Below are positions 48,560 to 61,800 of a DNA stretch of 64,000 nt, in pieces (positions within the stretch are counted from its first letter, which is position 1; each line of letters begins with the position of its first letter). A model generated the notes under the pieces. It did no database searches and was not told the origin of the DNA. It was given only the letters and a program-made list of their open reading frames with translations. Source of the DNA: Prochilodus magdalenae (taxonomy: Eukaryota; Chordata; Actinopteri; Characiformes; Prochilodontidae); NCBI GenBank assembly GCA_024036415.1, contig JAMWET010000130.1, positions 1 through 64,000 of the forward strand, in the 5' to 3' direction. The position numbers and the translations under genes are program-made.

Positions 48560-48706
48560 GACCAGGGGTGGCCAGTCCTAAACCTAAAGATCTACAGTCT
48601 TTACCAGTTTAGCTCTAATTTAACACACCTGATACAGGTAAGCAAGGCCTTTGGCAGCATATTTACATTAGGGGTGTTGGATCTACAGGACCAGGACTGA
48701 GCTGCG
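48560..48706. mobile_element. MITE-like repeat, copy A side
   Basis: The ends are inverted copies of each other (CCAGTCCTAAACCTAAAGAT CTACAG and CTACAGGACCAGGACTGAG). The same element sits at 58,443-58,590 in the copy B flank. Confidence 0.6.
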
Positions 48707-49189
48707 AACTAACCTGGATGTTAGTATAATAGCACATTACCTGCTTGTTGGGAAAACACCTCCTCAGTTGTTAATCACTGCCACAACAGTGAAGCACAAC
48801 TGGCACATGATCATAAGCTGTCATGTTACACAGCATACAGTGGCCGACTTCATTAAGGGTTTCATTCCAAAGCACATGATAAGCGCAAGACTTTTATAAT
48901 GAACTACATTGTAGTAGTGGGTTTTACATATAAAAGTGCTATGTATCAGTGCTGTATTCTGACTCTTTAGTTATATTCACACTAAAATTAGTTTTTTCTT
49001 CATGAATATGATTTCTATTACTGTAACATTTTTCTTAACTGTCCTACTAACTTACTAAACTCATAACAAATAAACTATTTTATAGAAAATGATATTTAGT
49101 AGGAAGAAATTTCACTTCCACTGTCATTACTTTGTATGTTGATGGGTATATGCAAAAAGTGGTTCTCCCTGTAATTATCAGCAATTATC

Positions 49190-49540
49190 AGACAGAAATC
49201 TATAGAATATCACCTGTACATCACCTGTATAAATCTTGTACTGACTGCCAACAGCACCTGACGTCCAATACCATCAGGATCTAGGTAACTGCCAGACTAT
49301 CAGTATTTATGTAGCTGGTATAAGAGATTGTAACTGCAATACCTCTCAATAATGTGCAATAACATGTAAACTTGTATGGTTTCTAAATGTATTTTTACCC
49401 AACAATAGAGATTTTATTTATTTTCTGTCATTTATTATTTTGTAACTTTCACTTTAGTCTGCCTCTTGTCCTGTATCTGTTCTGCTGCTATTCTGCTGTA
49501 ATGATTCCCCATGTGGGATAATAAAAGGCTATCTTATCTC
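49190..49540 (+). mobile_element. L2/Rex-like retrotransposon 3' tail
   Basis: The 3' end reads ATGATTCCCCATGTGGGATA ATAAAAGGCTATCTTATCTC, typical of the 3' UTR of fish L2/Rex-type LINEs. The copy is 5'-truncated and has no coding part. Confidence 0.55.
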
Positions 49541-49918
49541 CTTTACGGGATCTAGTCCATTTAGTGAACTACAGTACTACAATAATTTCTTCATGCAAAA
49601 GATCAGCATGACTGCTGGGACTTTAACCATGCCTTGTGACAGCACATTTCATTTGGCTACATATTGTACATTTATAAACGGAGTGGAATAAAATATTAAA
49701 AATAAAATAAGTACATGGTCAATAAGCATAAGTAGATGGACTCTGTAAGAAGGGTGAAGTTTGGATTTAGTTGTGTCTACAGTAATACAGTATGAACAAA
49801 AGGTGCTTGTTCGTATATGGGAGTGAGTCCTAATAATCATAATGACTAATGTATGTTTATTGTTTAACAGTACAGAGTATGTATATTTCTGCACTTAGTT
49901 AGGAACACTCCTTTGTAT

Positions 49919-49993
49919 CTACACTCTGTAGGTGTACAGGTCCAGACTGTAGGATATCTGTTTCTCTGTGTACTGTATTACCCTGTTCTTCAA
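49919..49993. mobile_element. MITE fragment at the duplication boundary
   Basis: ACTCTGTAGGTGTACAGGTC CAGACTGTAG and CTGTTCTTCAATGG match the left end of the element at 3762-4380. The fragment ends where the copy B duplicated unit begins. Confidence 0.65.
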
Positions 49994-50880
49994 TGGAAAT
50001 GCTCCCCCTTTTTAATAACGTAGATGAAAATATTGGATGTTTTAATGACCCAATGACCACCGAACTGAAAATGCCAAATAGTGAGGATATAACTGCGCTG
50101 ACTTGATAAGATCAGCACCCCACTTATGGTTTACCACTGCTGGTCCAACCTCAGACCAACCAGATTATTATCCTGTGTACAAGATCTAACTAATCTGATC
50201 TCCTCCATCAGATTTTAAATGCACAGTATTTTATAAATATAATAAACAACTGAAATAAATAATAACCAGCCCTGATATAAAATGATGTAGTTATAAATGC
50301 TGTGGCTCACAGTAAACATGACTTACTAAACTAATTTATTAAGAATATTTAAAATAAAAAAACGCGGAAGAATCTGAAGTCTGTATTTTACTGAAATTTG
50401 ACTGAAATATTGAGCATCGATAAATGAGCCGAACACCAGCGGACCGCCAGCTGAGCGGTTAGTGGCCCGACAGTGGTCCGCTATCCTCCTGCTATCGGGG
50501 ATGTACCGGATCTTCATTTCAGAAATCCGGTCCCCCTCCAGTAAATACACTTCACCACGATCTCTCCCTCACAGACACACGGTCTCCTCAGTAAACACAC
50601 CTGTAGAACAGTCTGTATTTGGAAATCCTAAATGACCCCCCGCTGAAACTACAGTCCTACAGAGCATGCGCAGTTCACGTGCAGACGCGTTTGCCGCGCT
50701 TTCTCCTCACAGAGAGACGCTCGCGCTGCAGCCCTTTCCAGAACCTTCGGTTTAGAGAACCGTTAGCAGAGAGAACAGTACAGACTCAGTTCTACTGTAA
50801 GATCCCTCAGTTCTCCGATCATTTCAGCCGAATCATAGTTTCCCCTCTATACAGCCGGTTCAGGAGAAATTAAATCTCCG
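49994..50880 (+). promoter_or_regulatory. Promoter and noncoding exon 1, GIMAP copy B
   Basis: Counterpart of 41,522-42,240, with GCATGCGC at 50664-50671 and CACGTG at 50676-50681. The exon ends at 50880 (ATCTCCG) before GTAAGATT. Sequence from 50,619 to 50,880 differs from copy A at only a few positions. Confidence 0.6.
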
Positions 50881-50934
50881 GTAAGATTCTTTAAGAGTAA
50901 AATACCGTGTGATATGTTTGTCGGGATGTGTGTA

Positions 50935-50938
<4 letters not shown>

Positions 50939-50973
<35 letters not shown>

Positions 50974-52067
50974 CTTTATTGATCCCGAAGGAAATTTAGC
51001 AGCCAGTAGCGGTTTCACAAAAAACGAACAGCACAGATACACATAATAATACAAAAATATAAAAATAAAACAGTGTTGTGCAGTATGAGAAACCTAAAAA
51101 AGGATGTTCAGTAACGGCAGCAGTATTACTAACTATTAAGGTATAGGCTATAGAACTATACATACAGCGAGTCACTATCTATGGATATGTTAATATAAAT
51201 ATATAAATATATCTCACTTGGTAAGGAGGCAAGAAATATATACACAGAAGTACAAAACAGGCTGTAGTGCAAAAGTAATAAATAAATGAGCAAGGGACGC
51301 AGTTATCAGCAGATAAATGAACAGAATGAATTAACATCAGAAACATGATATTTAAGTGGAGTTGAGTGTCCAGGAGTGCAGATGTACAGTATATACAGTA
51401 AGTGTCAGAGTGTCCAGATGTACAGTATATACAGTAAAGTGAATAGTGCATAGATGAGTCTCTGATTAAATAAGAGAGTTTAGTGCTCAGCTCTCCTCGT
51501 CCCTCTTCCGGCCCGCTGGGAGGAGTTGAGGAGCCTGATGGCTCTCGGGACAAAGGATCTCCTGAGTCTGTCCGTGGAGCAGCTCTGTGACAGCAGCCTG
51601 CCACTGAACTTGCTCCTTCTGTCCATGATGATGGTGTGCAGTGGGTGCCCATCATCATCCATAATACACAGCAGTTTGTGTAGTGACCTCCTCTCCGCCA
51701 CCTTCACCACCGAGTCCAGCTCCACACCAACAACTGACCCTGCTCGCCTGACCAGCTTGTCCAGCCGCATCTCGTCTCTCTTCTTGATGCTTCCCCCCCA
51801 GCACACCACAGCATAGAAGAGACAGCTGGACACCACAGTCTGATAGAACATCTGCAGGAGCTTCCTACAGACGTTAAAGGACCCCAGCCTCCTCAGGAAG
51901 TAGAGTCGGCTCTGCCCCTTCCTGTACAGGATATCAGTGTTGGCTGTCCAGTCCAGCCTCTCGTCCAGGTGCAGTCCGAGATACCTGTAGGTCCTAACCA
52001 TCTCTACTTCAACCCCCTCGATAAAGACCGGCTGTGTGAGTGGCCTCGCCCTGCGAAAGTCCACCAG
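50939..52067 (-). mobile_element. 5'-truncated L2/Rex-like LINE in copy B UTR intron
   Basis: Minus-strand element with a (TATC)n tail at the 50,939-50,972 side and TTTATTGATCCCGAAGGAAA next to it. The frame 51,480-52,064 encodes the C-terminal part of a CR1/L2/Rex-group reverse transcriptase (YRYLGLHLDERLDWTAN, LFYAVVCWGG, RRAGSVVG). The catalytic core is absent, so the copy is dead on arrival. Copy A has the uninterrupted site at about 42,294. Confidence 0.85.
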
Positions 52068-53791
52068 CTAGCTAGCTAGCTAGCTAGTAGTGCTAACTAC
52101 CCTGAAAAGAGTGCACATCTAAATGGCCTCTTTACGAATATTGAGCCAGTTTACATGCTTATAAAGAAAAGACAACCGTAAAAGAGAAAACAACCGGGTA
52201 TGTAATGAGATTCGTGGGAAATTAAACCTGACGAAACAGCTTTTTGTAAACTTAGACTAGGAAGCAGTGCCGACAAGAGTAATGGTATAAAAGCTGTACT
52301 CAAGTGTCGAACAAAAATGAAGTTCTGGTAAACGAGGTGCTCTGTTATGTCGGTTGGCTTTTAGATGAGAACGATGTTTGATTCGGAGGTGGCGAGCCAG
52401 GCAAAGACTACATCTCCCATTGGGCAGTGCGAGTGGCGTTATCGGCGGCCCGATTCGAGAAAGCGTAAGGCACATCGGTTGTGTTAGAAATTAAATACTG
52501 TGTGCTGCCCGCTGGTCCAGTGTCCTGTCGTCTGTATTTCCTCGAGAGAACAGGAAATATAAACGTACAGGCTGAAAAAAATAATTGGATTGCTAAGGAA
52601 AATGGGGGTTCTTCTGATTGGCGCAGTATGGCAGGCTGGTCGCGCGCCCTCCATGTAGTTCTATATACGGCTTGCACATTGCTAGTCCCAGTTGTGCTGA
52701 AGTAGACAAAATAAACAAGCTTAAAATACCCCATAATCTTTAAGCTGAGGATACATGAGTGTATGCAATCCTGGAATAGTTTCAAAGTTTTTAAAAAGGG
52801 TTTAAAAAAAGAGACATAGAGTGCATGTGGTTGCAGCTTAATAGCCAACAGCTAAACGCCATCGAAGACTAATCCTTCTTCTAGTTTCTTTGTTAATTCT
52901 AGCGTTAATGCTTATTAATAACTAATGTAAAACACATCTCCAAATTAGTAACTTGACAGGAGAAGTCAAGAACTTTGTGTTATTTCAAGTTAATTCAAAG
53001 AGATGGTTTTTTTTATTAGAGCAGTTCTATTGGTCCAGCAGCATGACATTTTAACACAAAGAATTTCTGCTGTGCTTAAGCGATGTAGGAAAGTAAAATT
53101 CAGAAAAAACGTGGATACATATTTTTCTTTGGTTTATTCTCAGAGTGTTGGTCAGTTGCATTTCTGTTCAAGCCCACCTTGACCTACATAGGATTCAGCA
53201 GTGACCCATACCAAGGATGGTTGGAATACACAGTATATAATTATATTGTCATTATAACTAGGGAATTAAATTGTAATCTAAAGTCAACTGTAGTGATATA
53301 AGTCATCACAGTAGCACACACCGTATATTCGTCATGGTTAAAATAAAGGATGTTATCAAGGATCAAAAACTTGACCAGCAATTTATTTTGATTATTTGTT
53401 TAGTGCAAAAGCAAAAATGTCTAAATGTCTAAAAACAAAAGTCTAACACAGCATTTGTTGAGCTTTCCCTTTGACTTCTCTGTACTTATTGTCTAGTGTT
53501 TTTTTCTGCTTATAAATGTTACAGTAATGGAGAAAAGGGAAATATTTTTTTAAAAATGTAAAGCTCCTAAACATTTCCTCTAAGTAATAACCCTTGGCCT
53601 TACAAGGTAGAGATACAGATTCAGAAACAAAGTTTCAAAAGTATATCTGACATTTTAACAGATGCTGTTTGTTGGACTTTGACCAATTTAAGTCTGGAAA
53701 TCTTCCTAATCCAGTTGTTAACCTAGTCAAACAGTAACACCACACCACACCTCCTAGTGATGACAAGTCACATCCCAGAACTAAGTCTTCA
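52068..53791. other. Copy B UTR intron remainder
   Basis: Matches copy A intron 1 only in parts (52,068-52,300 and 53,450-53,790). The stretch 52,310-53,100 has no copy A counterpart that I can see and may be a further insertion; no coding sequence is supported. Confidence 0.4.
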
Positions 53792-56700
53792 ATGCAATAC
53801 AGCAGGGAAATGTCACTGACACAAGAAGCTAGCTGTAAAGGTGAGGTTTTTTATTATTTGTTGAAAAATCTGGGGGTCCTACTCCAGAAAATATAGGATT
53901 TTTTCCATTGTATTTTTTAAGTATTACTTTCAGCTCACAGTTTACTTACTTGGTTACCTCTTTCTCTTCTCTCATCCTGGCCTTGACTGTTGTTCTCTCT
54001 GATGTCTGTTTGGACAATCACTCTGTAATACACTGTCGCTGACAATTATACAAAATATATATTATATACAATTGTAGTTGTACAATAATAGTTAATGTTA
54101 TCCAACGGTAACAATAGCACATAATTACTTTTCAGCACACTCTGTCACAACCAGCCAAAATTAGGAAATGCCATGCTAGCAGGTCTTTTTGAACTATTTC
54201 ATGAAATGTTTGTTTTGACCTAAACGCCACTGGGTTCAACCTCAGCCGACTTCACTTGCTAACAGTAGCTAACTTGGAAGAAGTGGTTTAGACTTTAATA
54301 TTTGCTTCATTTTGATTAGTCTACCGATTTGAATTTAACTAATTAGGTCGCAGATTAGGTTGTGCTCCGATCCATGTGCCAAACGCATTCTTAACGCTCA
54401 AGAGCCAACAGTGACGTATGTGTCACAAGCCTTTTAAAAGTCTGTAAAGTTCTTTATACAGCTTTATCCTTCACCTAATCACATGGAGTCTCTGAGTGAC
54501 CTATACTGAACATCCTGGATGCAGTCATATGACAGTTGGTGAACATATGACCTCATTTAGAAAATGGCGATGTGCTTGGTTAGTGCAGTTAGAGACAAAA
54601 CCAGCTCATTTTAGAGTCTTAGCTGCAGATTTCTAGGCTTTTTTCTAGGTCTTGATTTGGATGTGTAGTTCTAGGAACATTTAAAAAATTATAAATAGGG
54701 CTTTACGTATATAAAAATTAATTAAACTTTATCATTTTTGTTTTTACAACATTTTCATCTCTAATGGCGTCTCATTTCTTTTAGTCACAGGCACAGAGAT
54801 GAGGGCAGTAGTTCTGGGATGGCACAAAGCTGGAAAGACCTCTTTGATCAACACCATATTAGGGTCCAGTGTGGTGGTGGCAGTGAGTGGTCAGTGTGTG
54901 AAGAAAGAGGGATATGTTAGGGGAAGGAGAGTCACGCTGGTTGACACCCCCGGCTGGTGGAAAAGCTGCAGCATTAGAGATTCACCTGAGCTTTCCAAAC
55001 AAGCAATAATGCGCAGTGTGTCTATCTGCCCTCCGGGGCCTCAAGTCTTCCTCCTGGTTATTGAGACAGGTGTATCATTCAAGGATAAGTACATGGAACC
55101 TCTAGTGCAGCGTTTGGAGCTTTTGAGTGAGAGAGTCTGGAGATACACCATAGTGCTGTTCACAGGGGGCGAGTCCCTGACCGACACGACCATTGAGCAG
55201 CATATACAAAGTGAGGGGGAAACACTCCAGAGACTTTTAAAGAAATGTGGAAACAGATATCATGTTATTGATAATATTAGCAAAGGTGATGGGTCTCAGG
55301 TCGAGGAGCTATTTGGGAAAATAGAGAATGTTGTAAGACAAAATGATGGTAGAAGTTTTGAGACTGATGTAACGGTGCTTCAAGAACTTCAGGGAAAGTG
55401 GGAGGACGTTCAGAGAAGAGCAACAGCAAGGCAATCCAAGGTCCTGGAAGAAAGGTCTCTGATTAAAGACAAAGGTATGTTAATGAATAGTTCAGATTAA
55501 CTGTAACCATCTCTCTGAAGAGCTGTTTGGTGTCATATTTATATACTAAATCAAGTTTTCCTCCCCCACATATGAATCCATTTGAACCCAAGGATTTCTA
55601 CGTCATCTTGAAGAGTTGAGACTGGTACTCTTGGGTTGGGTGATGTCTGGAAAGAGCTCAGCAGGAAACACGATACTGAATCGGGACGAGTTTGTGACAG
55701 GGGAGCGAACCACAAAGTGTAGAAGAAGATATGGAGATGTGGCAGGAAGGAGGATAGCTGTGCTAGACACTCCTGGTTATTGGAAGTTCTTCTCACCTGA
55801 GTTTAACCCAGAGTGGGTGCAAAGTGCAGTCCGTGAAGAAGTCCTACAATGTCATAAATTCCCCCATGCAGTGCTCCTGGTGCTTCCTGCAGACACACCA
55901 TTTAAGGAAGAACAGAAGAAAATCATTAAAGAAAACATGGCCGTCTTTGGGGAACAAATATGGAGACACACTATTGTGCTGTTCACATGGGGGGATTTCC
56001 TTGGGAATGCCTCGGCAGAGCAGCACATTGAGAATGAAGGTGAGGCCCTGCAGTGGCTAATCAAGAAATGTGGAAACAGATATCACGTCTTTGACAATAT
56101 AAAAAGAGGTGATGCTCAGGTCATTGAGCTGCTGGAGAAGATTGAAGAAATGGTGGCTGGAAATTGCTTATTCCGTCCTGGTGTTATGGAGTTACGTGAA
56201 AACAATATGGAGCAACTGCTAGACACGTCCGAGGACGTTCAGGTTGGGGATATCTTGAAGCCACTTAAGGAGGAATGGAACAGAAGAACTAGGGAGTTCA
56301 GAGAAAATCTGGAAAAACTGCTGTCAAAAGCAATTAAGCCATCCACGGAGAGTAGCCGAAGCATTACACCACCTCCAATCTGTGAGTTGGCACTGTGTAC
56401 AGCAGTGGTGTCTAGACTTATCCACAAAGGGTTGTTGTGGCGGCAGGATTAAATTTCAATCAACAAAGCAGGAGATCTGATCAGCAGAGTGAAGTCAGGG
56501 GTGCTCCCACCTGTATGGAGTGAAAACCTGCTGCCACAACAGCCCTTTTGCAGATGTGATTGGACACCTCTGGTATACACAGAAGTTTTCATGTGTAGGA
56601 TTTTATCTATTTTAGTTAATTGCTAATAAGAGTGCTAATAATAATTAGAAACTTTTTTTTATTTGTAGTTGACGAAGAGAAGGAATCTATTCAAACCTCT

Positions 56701-57799
56701 GAAACGTCTGGGTCTGAATCTGAGGTGGACAGTGCACAAAAGTTTGACATAAAGGTGTAGTTCATTTATAAACATAGTATTCATAAAGTTCCATATTTAA
56801 TTAAAATTTGGACCAGTGTTGGGGATAAGTGGCGCAAAGAAAGATTTTACAGTAATATGGTTAATCTTTTATTAAGGTTATGTAATTTAGGAGTTTTCCG
56901 TTTAGATAGTAACAGTATTACAGTTGCATAATTGAAATGCATGTATCCTATGGGAGTCTACAAAGTAAATCCTGCTTTGTTGTCAGTCAGTTGAGATATA
57001 CTGGCTTGTTTCTTAGTTTCTGAGTATTGCATTTGTAGAGTTGTACCTCTCAACTGGCTGGGGTGTTGTTAATGATATTAAATGATAATATTATGTAACC
57101 TATAATTTAGGAATTATTCCGGAAAGTCATTGTTGACTTTAATCCTCTTTGTACCAGTTTACACATAATGAGTAATGAGATTACCAGTTTTAGAATGTAA
57201 TACTGTAATTATATTATATTATAATAGCAGTATGTAGTGCTCCTGTTTTTTTTTGTTAAACTAACACATCAGTGCAGACAATGAAGACATTGCACCATCT
57301 AACTCTCGACAGAATTTCAGTGCTCCTGAATTGAGCATTCTTTCCAAAAAAACCTTAACATCATCTTTCCTTCATTAAAGGCGGTGTCCATGAACTAGTT
57401 ATTGGACATCGTTAGTGCCAATCATTACGTAATGTAATGTCTGCCCTTCTCTCCATCTCTAACTTAACACAGGAGCAGCTTCTATCACTTCTGGAGAGGG
57501 AGTGGAGCAGACAAGAGGCAATGGTGATGGACAATGTGCATGAGATTCTTCTTAAACCCAGCCAAGTCAGAGGTAAGTTACGGATGAACACATGTAGGAA
57601 TTACATTTCAAATCTGTAAGCAGATACAGGTTCTAATGAATCTGCAATTTCTACAGAAGCATCCTCTGAGGTGGGTGAAGACGAAATTAAAGAATCGGTG
57701 GCCAAAGTGGAATGGTGGCTTTCAGACTGTAAAGATGAGAAACAGTGCAGTGATGATGAAATCCTGGACGATTCATCCACAGAGCTGTCTGCTAACTAA
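53792..57799 (+). CDS. Two-domain GIMAP-family GTPase, copy B
   Basis: Six coding exons: 53792-53840, 54791-55474, 55614-56381, 56669-56754, 57473-57572 and 57657-57799 (1830 bp, 609 aa). The architecture matches copy A: domain 1 P-loop GWHKAGKTS (26-34) and domain 2 P-loop GWVMSGKSS (252-260), VDTPGWW and LDTPGYW, then the acidic tail, EQLLSLLEREW and KVEWWLSDC. The N-terminus is MQYSREMSLTQEASCK against copy A's MSGEMSRIQEASCK. Exon 5 is identical to copy A over all 100 bp. The exon 2 acceptor could instead be at 54785, adding two residues in frame. Retaining the intron after 56381 would stop at 56452 (ending GLLWRQD). Both domains are intact, so the duplicate looks functional. Product and role are as for copy A. 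Confidence 0.85.
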
Positions 57800-57886
57800 T
57801 GTTCTGTAAAAGATATAAAAGCTAGTATAATGCTTTTTCAACTGTGTTGGACCAGTGATCTAAGACCCAGTACTAAATAGTAAACT

Positions 57887-57892
57887 AATAAA
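57887..57892 (+). terminator. Poly(A) signal, copy B
   Basis: AATAAA 88 bp after the stop codon, matching the copy A site. Confidence 0.55.
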
Positions 57893-57970
57893 GGAACGTT
57901 AGTAAATAATGGTACTGAGCTTCTTTTAGGGATGATTAAACTAATGATCTCAGTAGTGGACATCCTAGTA

Positions 57971-58112
57971 AGTTTTGGGGTTTGATTCCTGGTCTGGGTG
58001 ACTATGCTATGCTACAACAATAAGAGTCCTTTGGCAAGACTCTTAACACTACATTGGCCCACCTGTAATGTGATTAACCTTGTAAGTTGCTGTTGTAAGT
58101 AAATGCCATAAA
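57971..58112 (+). mobile_element. tRNA-derived SINE in the 3' flank of copy B
   Basis: A B-box-like GGTTTGATTCC (57979-57989) begins the surviving head, followed by the body shared with 47,855-47,972. Since it sits at the same place in both duplicates, it predates the duplication. Confidence 0.75.
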
Positions 58113-58442
58113 TGAAACTCGTGGGTGATTGTGAGGTTTACATCCAAAGCAGTGGAGCAGCTTATCCTTCAGTATTAGAAATGTCACATTTGCTAATTGT
58201 TGCTAATTACAACAAAAATAGTTTTGCTTTGATAGGGGTGTTATGTTGGAACTTCTAATATATTCCACATGTATTGCATATTCTGCATGTTCTGTATACT
58301 TTGTAAATATTACTCTAAATGTCTTTAGTTGAATAAATAACTTGGCTTCCTGCTTTTATTGTTGTTAACTGTAATCCTTCAACAAAGATGTTGGCTAATG
58401 TCCTATCTAATAGAGTTGACTGTTCATAATGATTTACCTAGA

Positions 58443-58590
58443 CCAGGGGTGTCCAGTCCTGATCCTAAAGATCTACAGTCTTTACCAGTTTAGCTCTAAT
58501 TTAACACACCTGATACAGGTAAGCAAGGCCTTTGACAGCATATTTACATTAGGGGTGTTGGATCTACAGGACCAGGATTGAGCTGCGAAC
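58443..58590. mobile_element. MITE-like repeat, copy B side
   Basis: Same element and position as 48,560-48,706, with inverted ends (CCAGTCCTGATCCTAAAGAT and CTACAGGACCAGGATTGAG). Confidence 0.6.
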
Positions 58591-58808
58591 TAACCTGGAC
58601 CGAGAATAATAGCACATTACCTGCCTGTTGGGAAAACACCTCCTCAGTTGTTAATCACTGCCACAACAGTGAAGCACAACTGGCACAAGATCATAAGATG
58701 TCATGTTGCACAGCATACAGTGGCTGACTTTATTAAGGGTTTATGTCATGAGCTACATTGTTACGAGTGGGTTTTACATATAAAATATCAGTGGTATATT
58801 ATGACTGA

Positions 58809-61800
58809 TATCTTTTTTTTTTTCTTTTTTGTTTGTTTGTCAAATTTTCATTGACATTGAACAACATTGGGGAACAGAATAATTAAGTTGCATAGGTTTT
58901 TTAATTTAAAAAATAAAATAATAATAATAATTAATAAATTAAATTAAATTAAACCAAGGGAAAAAAAAGAAAGAGGTAAAATAAATAAATAAAAGATTGG
59001 AAAAGATAAATACAAGCGTATACACAGATGCACACATGCACACTCACACACATACACATATACATATACATATATACACATATGCATACATGCACACACA
59101 CATACACACAATCCTCAGGGGCTGTACACCCAACTTGGTATCAATCTTTCACATGGCTTTGGTTAATGACAAATAACCAAACCTTGAGCACAGGGAGAAA
59201 CATTCCACCACTACTCCGGAATGGCTGTAAGTGAGAGCCTTTCTATGAATGTAAAGAAAGGATGCCATGATCTTTCAAATTTTGAAGAAGAAGCGTTCAG
59301 GGTGCATCGGAGTGCTGTAATGCAGGACATCTCTAATCCATTCTGGGTGTGTAGGAGGAACTGAATGTTTCCACTTCAACAAAACGAGACGTCTTGCCAG
59401 AAGAGACACAAACGCTACAAATTCAGAATGTCGCTTCGGGATCAACAGTCCAGATGGTAGCACACCAAACAGTGCTGTAACAGAGTTGGGCTCAAACCGT
59501 ATCTCCAAAACTTCAGATAATGTTGAGAAAACCTCCAGAACTTGAGCAATGACAGGCATAACCAAAACATATGTATCAGTGAAGCAGGACCCTGACGGCA
59601 GCGAATGCATGTTGGGTCCACCTCTGGATACATTTTGTTAAGTCTGACTTTTGTCCAGTACACTCGATGAAGAAGTTTGTACTGAAGTATTCCATGCTTG
59701 GCACATATAGAAGATGAATTAATTCTGTATAATATTTGCTGCCAATTATCTTCAGTGAGCAGCACACCCACATCTCCCTCCCACTGTTCTTTAAGATTCA
59801 TTAAGGATGTATCCTGAATGGTGCTAATACGACTATAAAGTTGTGAAATCATTTTCTTAAGTGCTGGTAATGGTTTTAAAAATTTGTCAAAGGATGTGGG
59901 TTCTGGGGATTATGGAAATTGGGGATTCATAGCCTTGGCGAAATTACGTACCTGAAGGTAACGGAAAAAAATATTTTTGTGGATTGAAAACCTTTCTACT
60001 AGGTACTGAAAGGATACAAAAGTGCCCTCAGCATACAAGTTGTGCAAGGAATTAATCCCTGCTCTGTCCCAGTTGCTGAATCCTTTATCAAGAATCGAGG
60101 GAAGGAAAAGATAATTTGAGATGACTGGACAGGATAAAGGTAGTGTTCTGGAACTGTTTCCAAATTTTAACTGATGACTTAACAACAGTGTTGTTAATAG
60201 TGGTGGGAGCACACTGGTCTAGAGGTGCATGTTAGAATATAGCATAGTGTAAGACGAAGGGGTAACATGAGGCGGACTCCACACTGTAGCCACTCGGAGG
60301 ACACGAAGGGAATTATAAGAGATCCAGAATGGTAAGGCACGTAAATTTGGCTGCCCAATAGTAGAACTGTATATGTGGGAGGTGCCATACACACCTAATG
60401 ATTTTGGCAGGTGTAGTAAGGACTTACGTAAAGTCTGGGAGGCCTTTTTGTTCCAGATACCAAATTCCAAAATTAAGGTATCTAATTTTCGAAAAAAATA
60501 CTTTAGGGATAAAAATATTTAATGTCTGGCAAAAGATAAGGACATTTAGGTAGAGTATTCATTTTGATTGTGTTAATTCTTTTGCAGCTAAAGATAGTGG
60601 GTAATATGGACCAACGGGTTTTAAATCTTGTTTAATTGAAATTAATATAGAGAGATATAGATTGTATTTAAAAGAGATTCTCTAAACTTATCCGTGATAT
60701 GAATACCAAGATACTTAAATTTGTCGTGCACTCAATTTAGTGAAAGGCATTGGCATGTGTAGTGAGTTATGTTGTGTGTGACAGCTTGAATTGAGTGGGG
60801 AATAGTTACACTTAATTTGAATTTAATTTGAATAAAATTTATTTTTGTATCCTGAAATGGAAATTGACAGAGTTGACAGTATAGTGGGTATTGACGTAGG
60901 TAGATTAGAGACATAGATAAGCAGATCATCAGCATAAAGTGATGTTGTGTCTGAACATACCGGTTATTTTTTTGTTGGATCTTAGCACAGCAGCAAAGGG
61001 TTCTATGGCCACCGCAAATAATAATGGACTCAAAGGGCAACCTTGCATTGTTGACCTCTGGAGTGGAAAATTATCAGAGTTGAGATTATTGGTCCTAACT
61101 GAGTAAAGGAGTTTAATCCAATTTACAAACGTCTGCGGAAAATTACATTTTCTGAGTATGTAAAAAACGTACCCCCGATCAAAGGCCTTTTCTGCATACA
61201 TTGATAAAATAACCTCTGGGTCATTGTATGTTGGAGGGGTGTAAATTATGTTTAATGCGCGTTGTATTTTAGAGAATGCATGTTTGTCTTTAATAAAGCC
61301 AGTCTGATCCGGGGAAATAATAGTAGGTAATAGAGTCTCCATACGAGTTGCTAGAAGTTTTTAAGCATTTTGTATTCCACACTGAGTAAAGAAATAGGGC
61401 GGTATGATTCGCATTTCAATGCCTCTTTGTCTTTTTTTAAGATTTGAAATATTGAAGCCTGTGTAAGAGTATGCGGTAAACTAGATTTATCAAATGAGAC
61501 TTGAAACATGTCTATTAGTAGCGGAGCTAATTTAGTAATAAATTTCTTATAAAATTCCACTGTATACCCATCAGGGCCAGGGCATTTACCACTCTGCATT
61601 TTCTGCACCGCCCTAGTGACTTCCTCAGCTGTTGTAGTAGTTTGATCTGTGGTCAATGTTGGTAATTTAAACTTATTGAAAAACATGTCCATGTAAGGGT
61701 CCGGGCTGTACCGCCGGCAGCCAGCAGAGGGCGCCAACGGCGGCGCCGTTCCAGGGGAACTCCAAACCCCAGAATGCCCCGGGCTGATCAGGCCAACAAG

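Noticed and set aside
51526..51816. 96-codon plus-strand frame
   Set aside because: It is antisense to the reverse transcriptase relic of the L2/Rex-like LINE.
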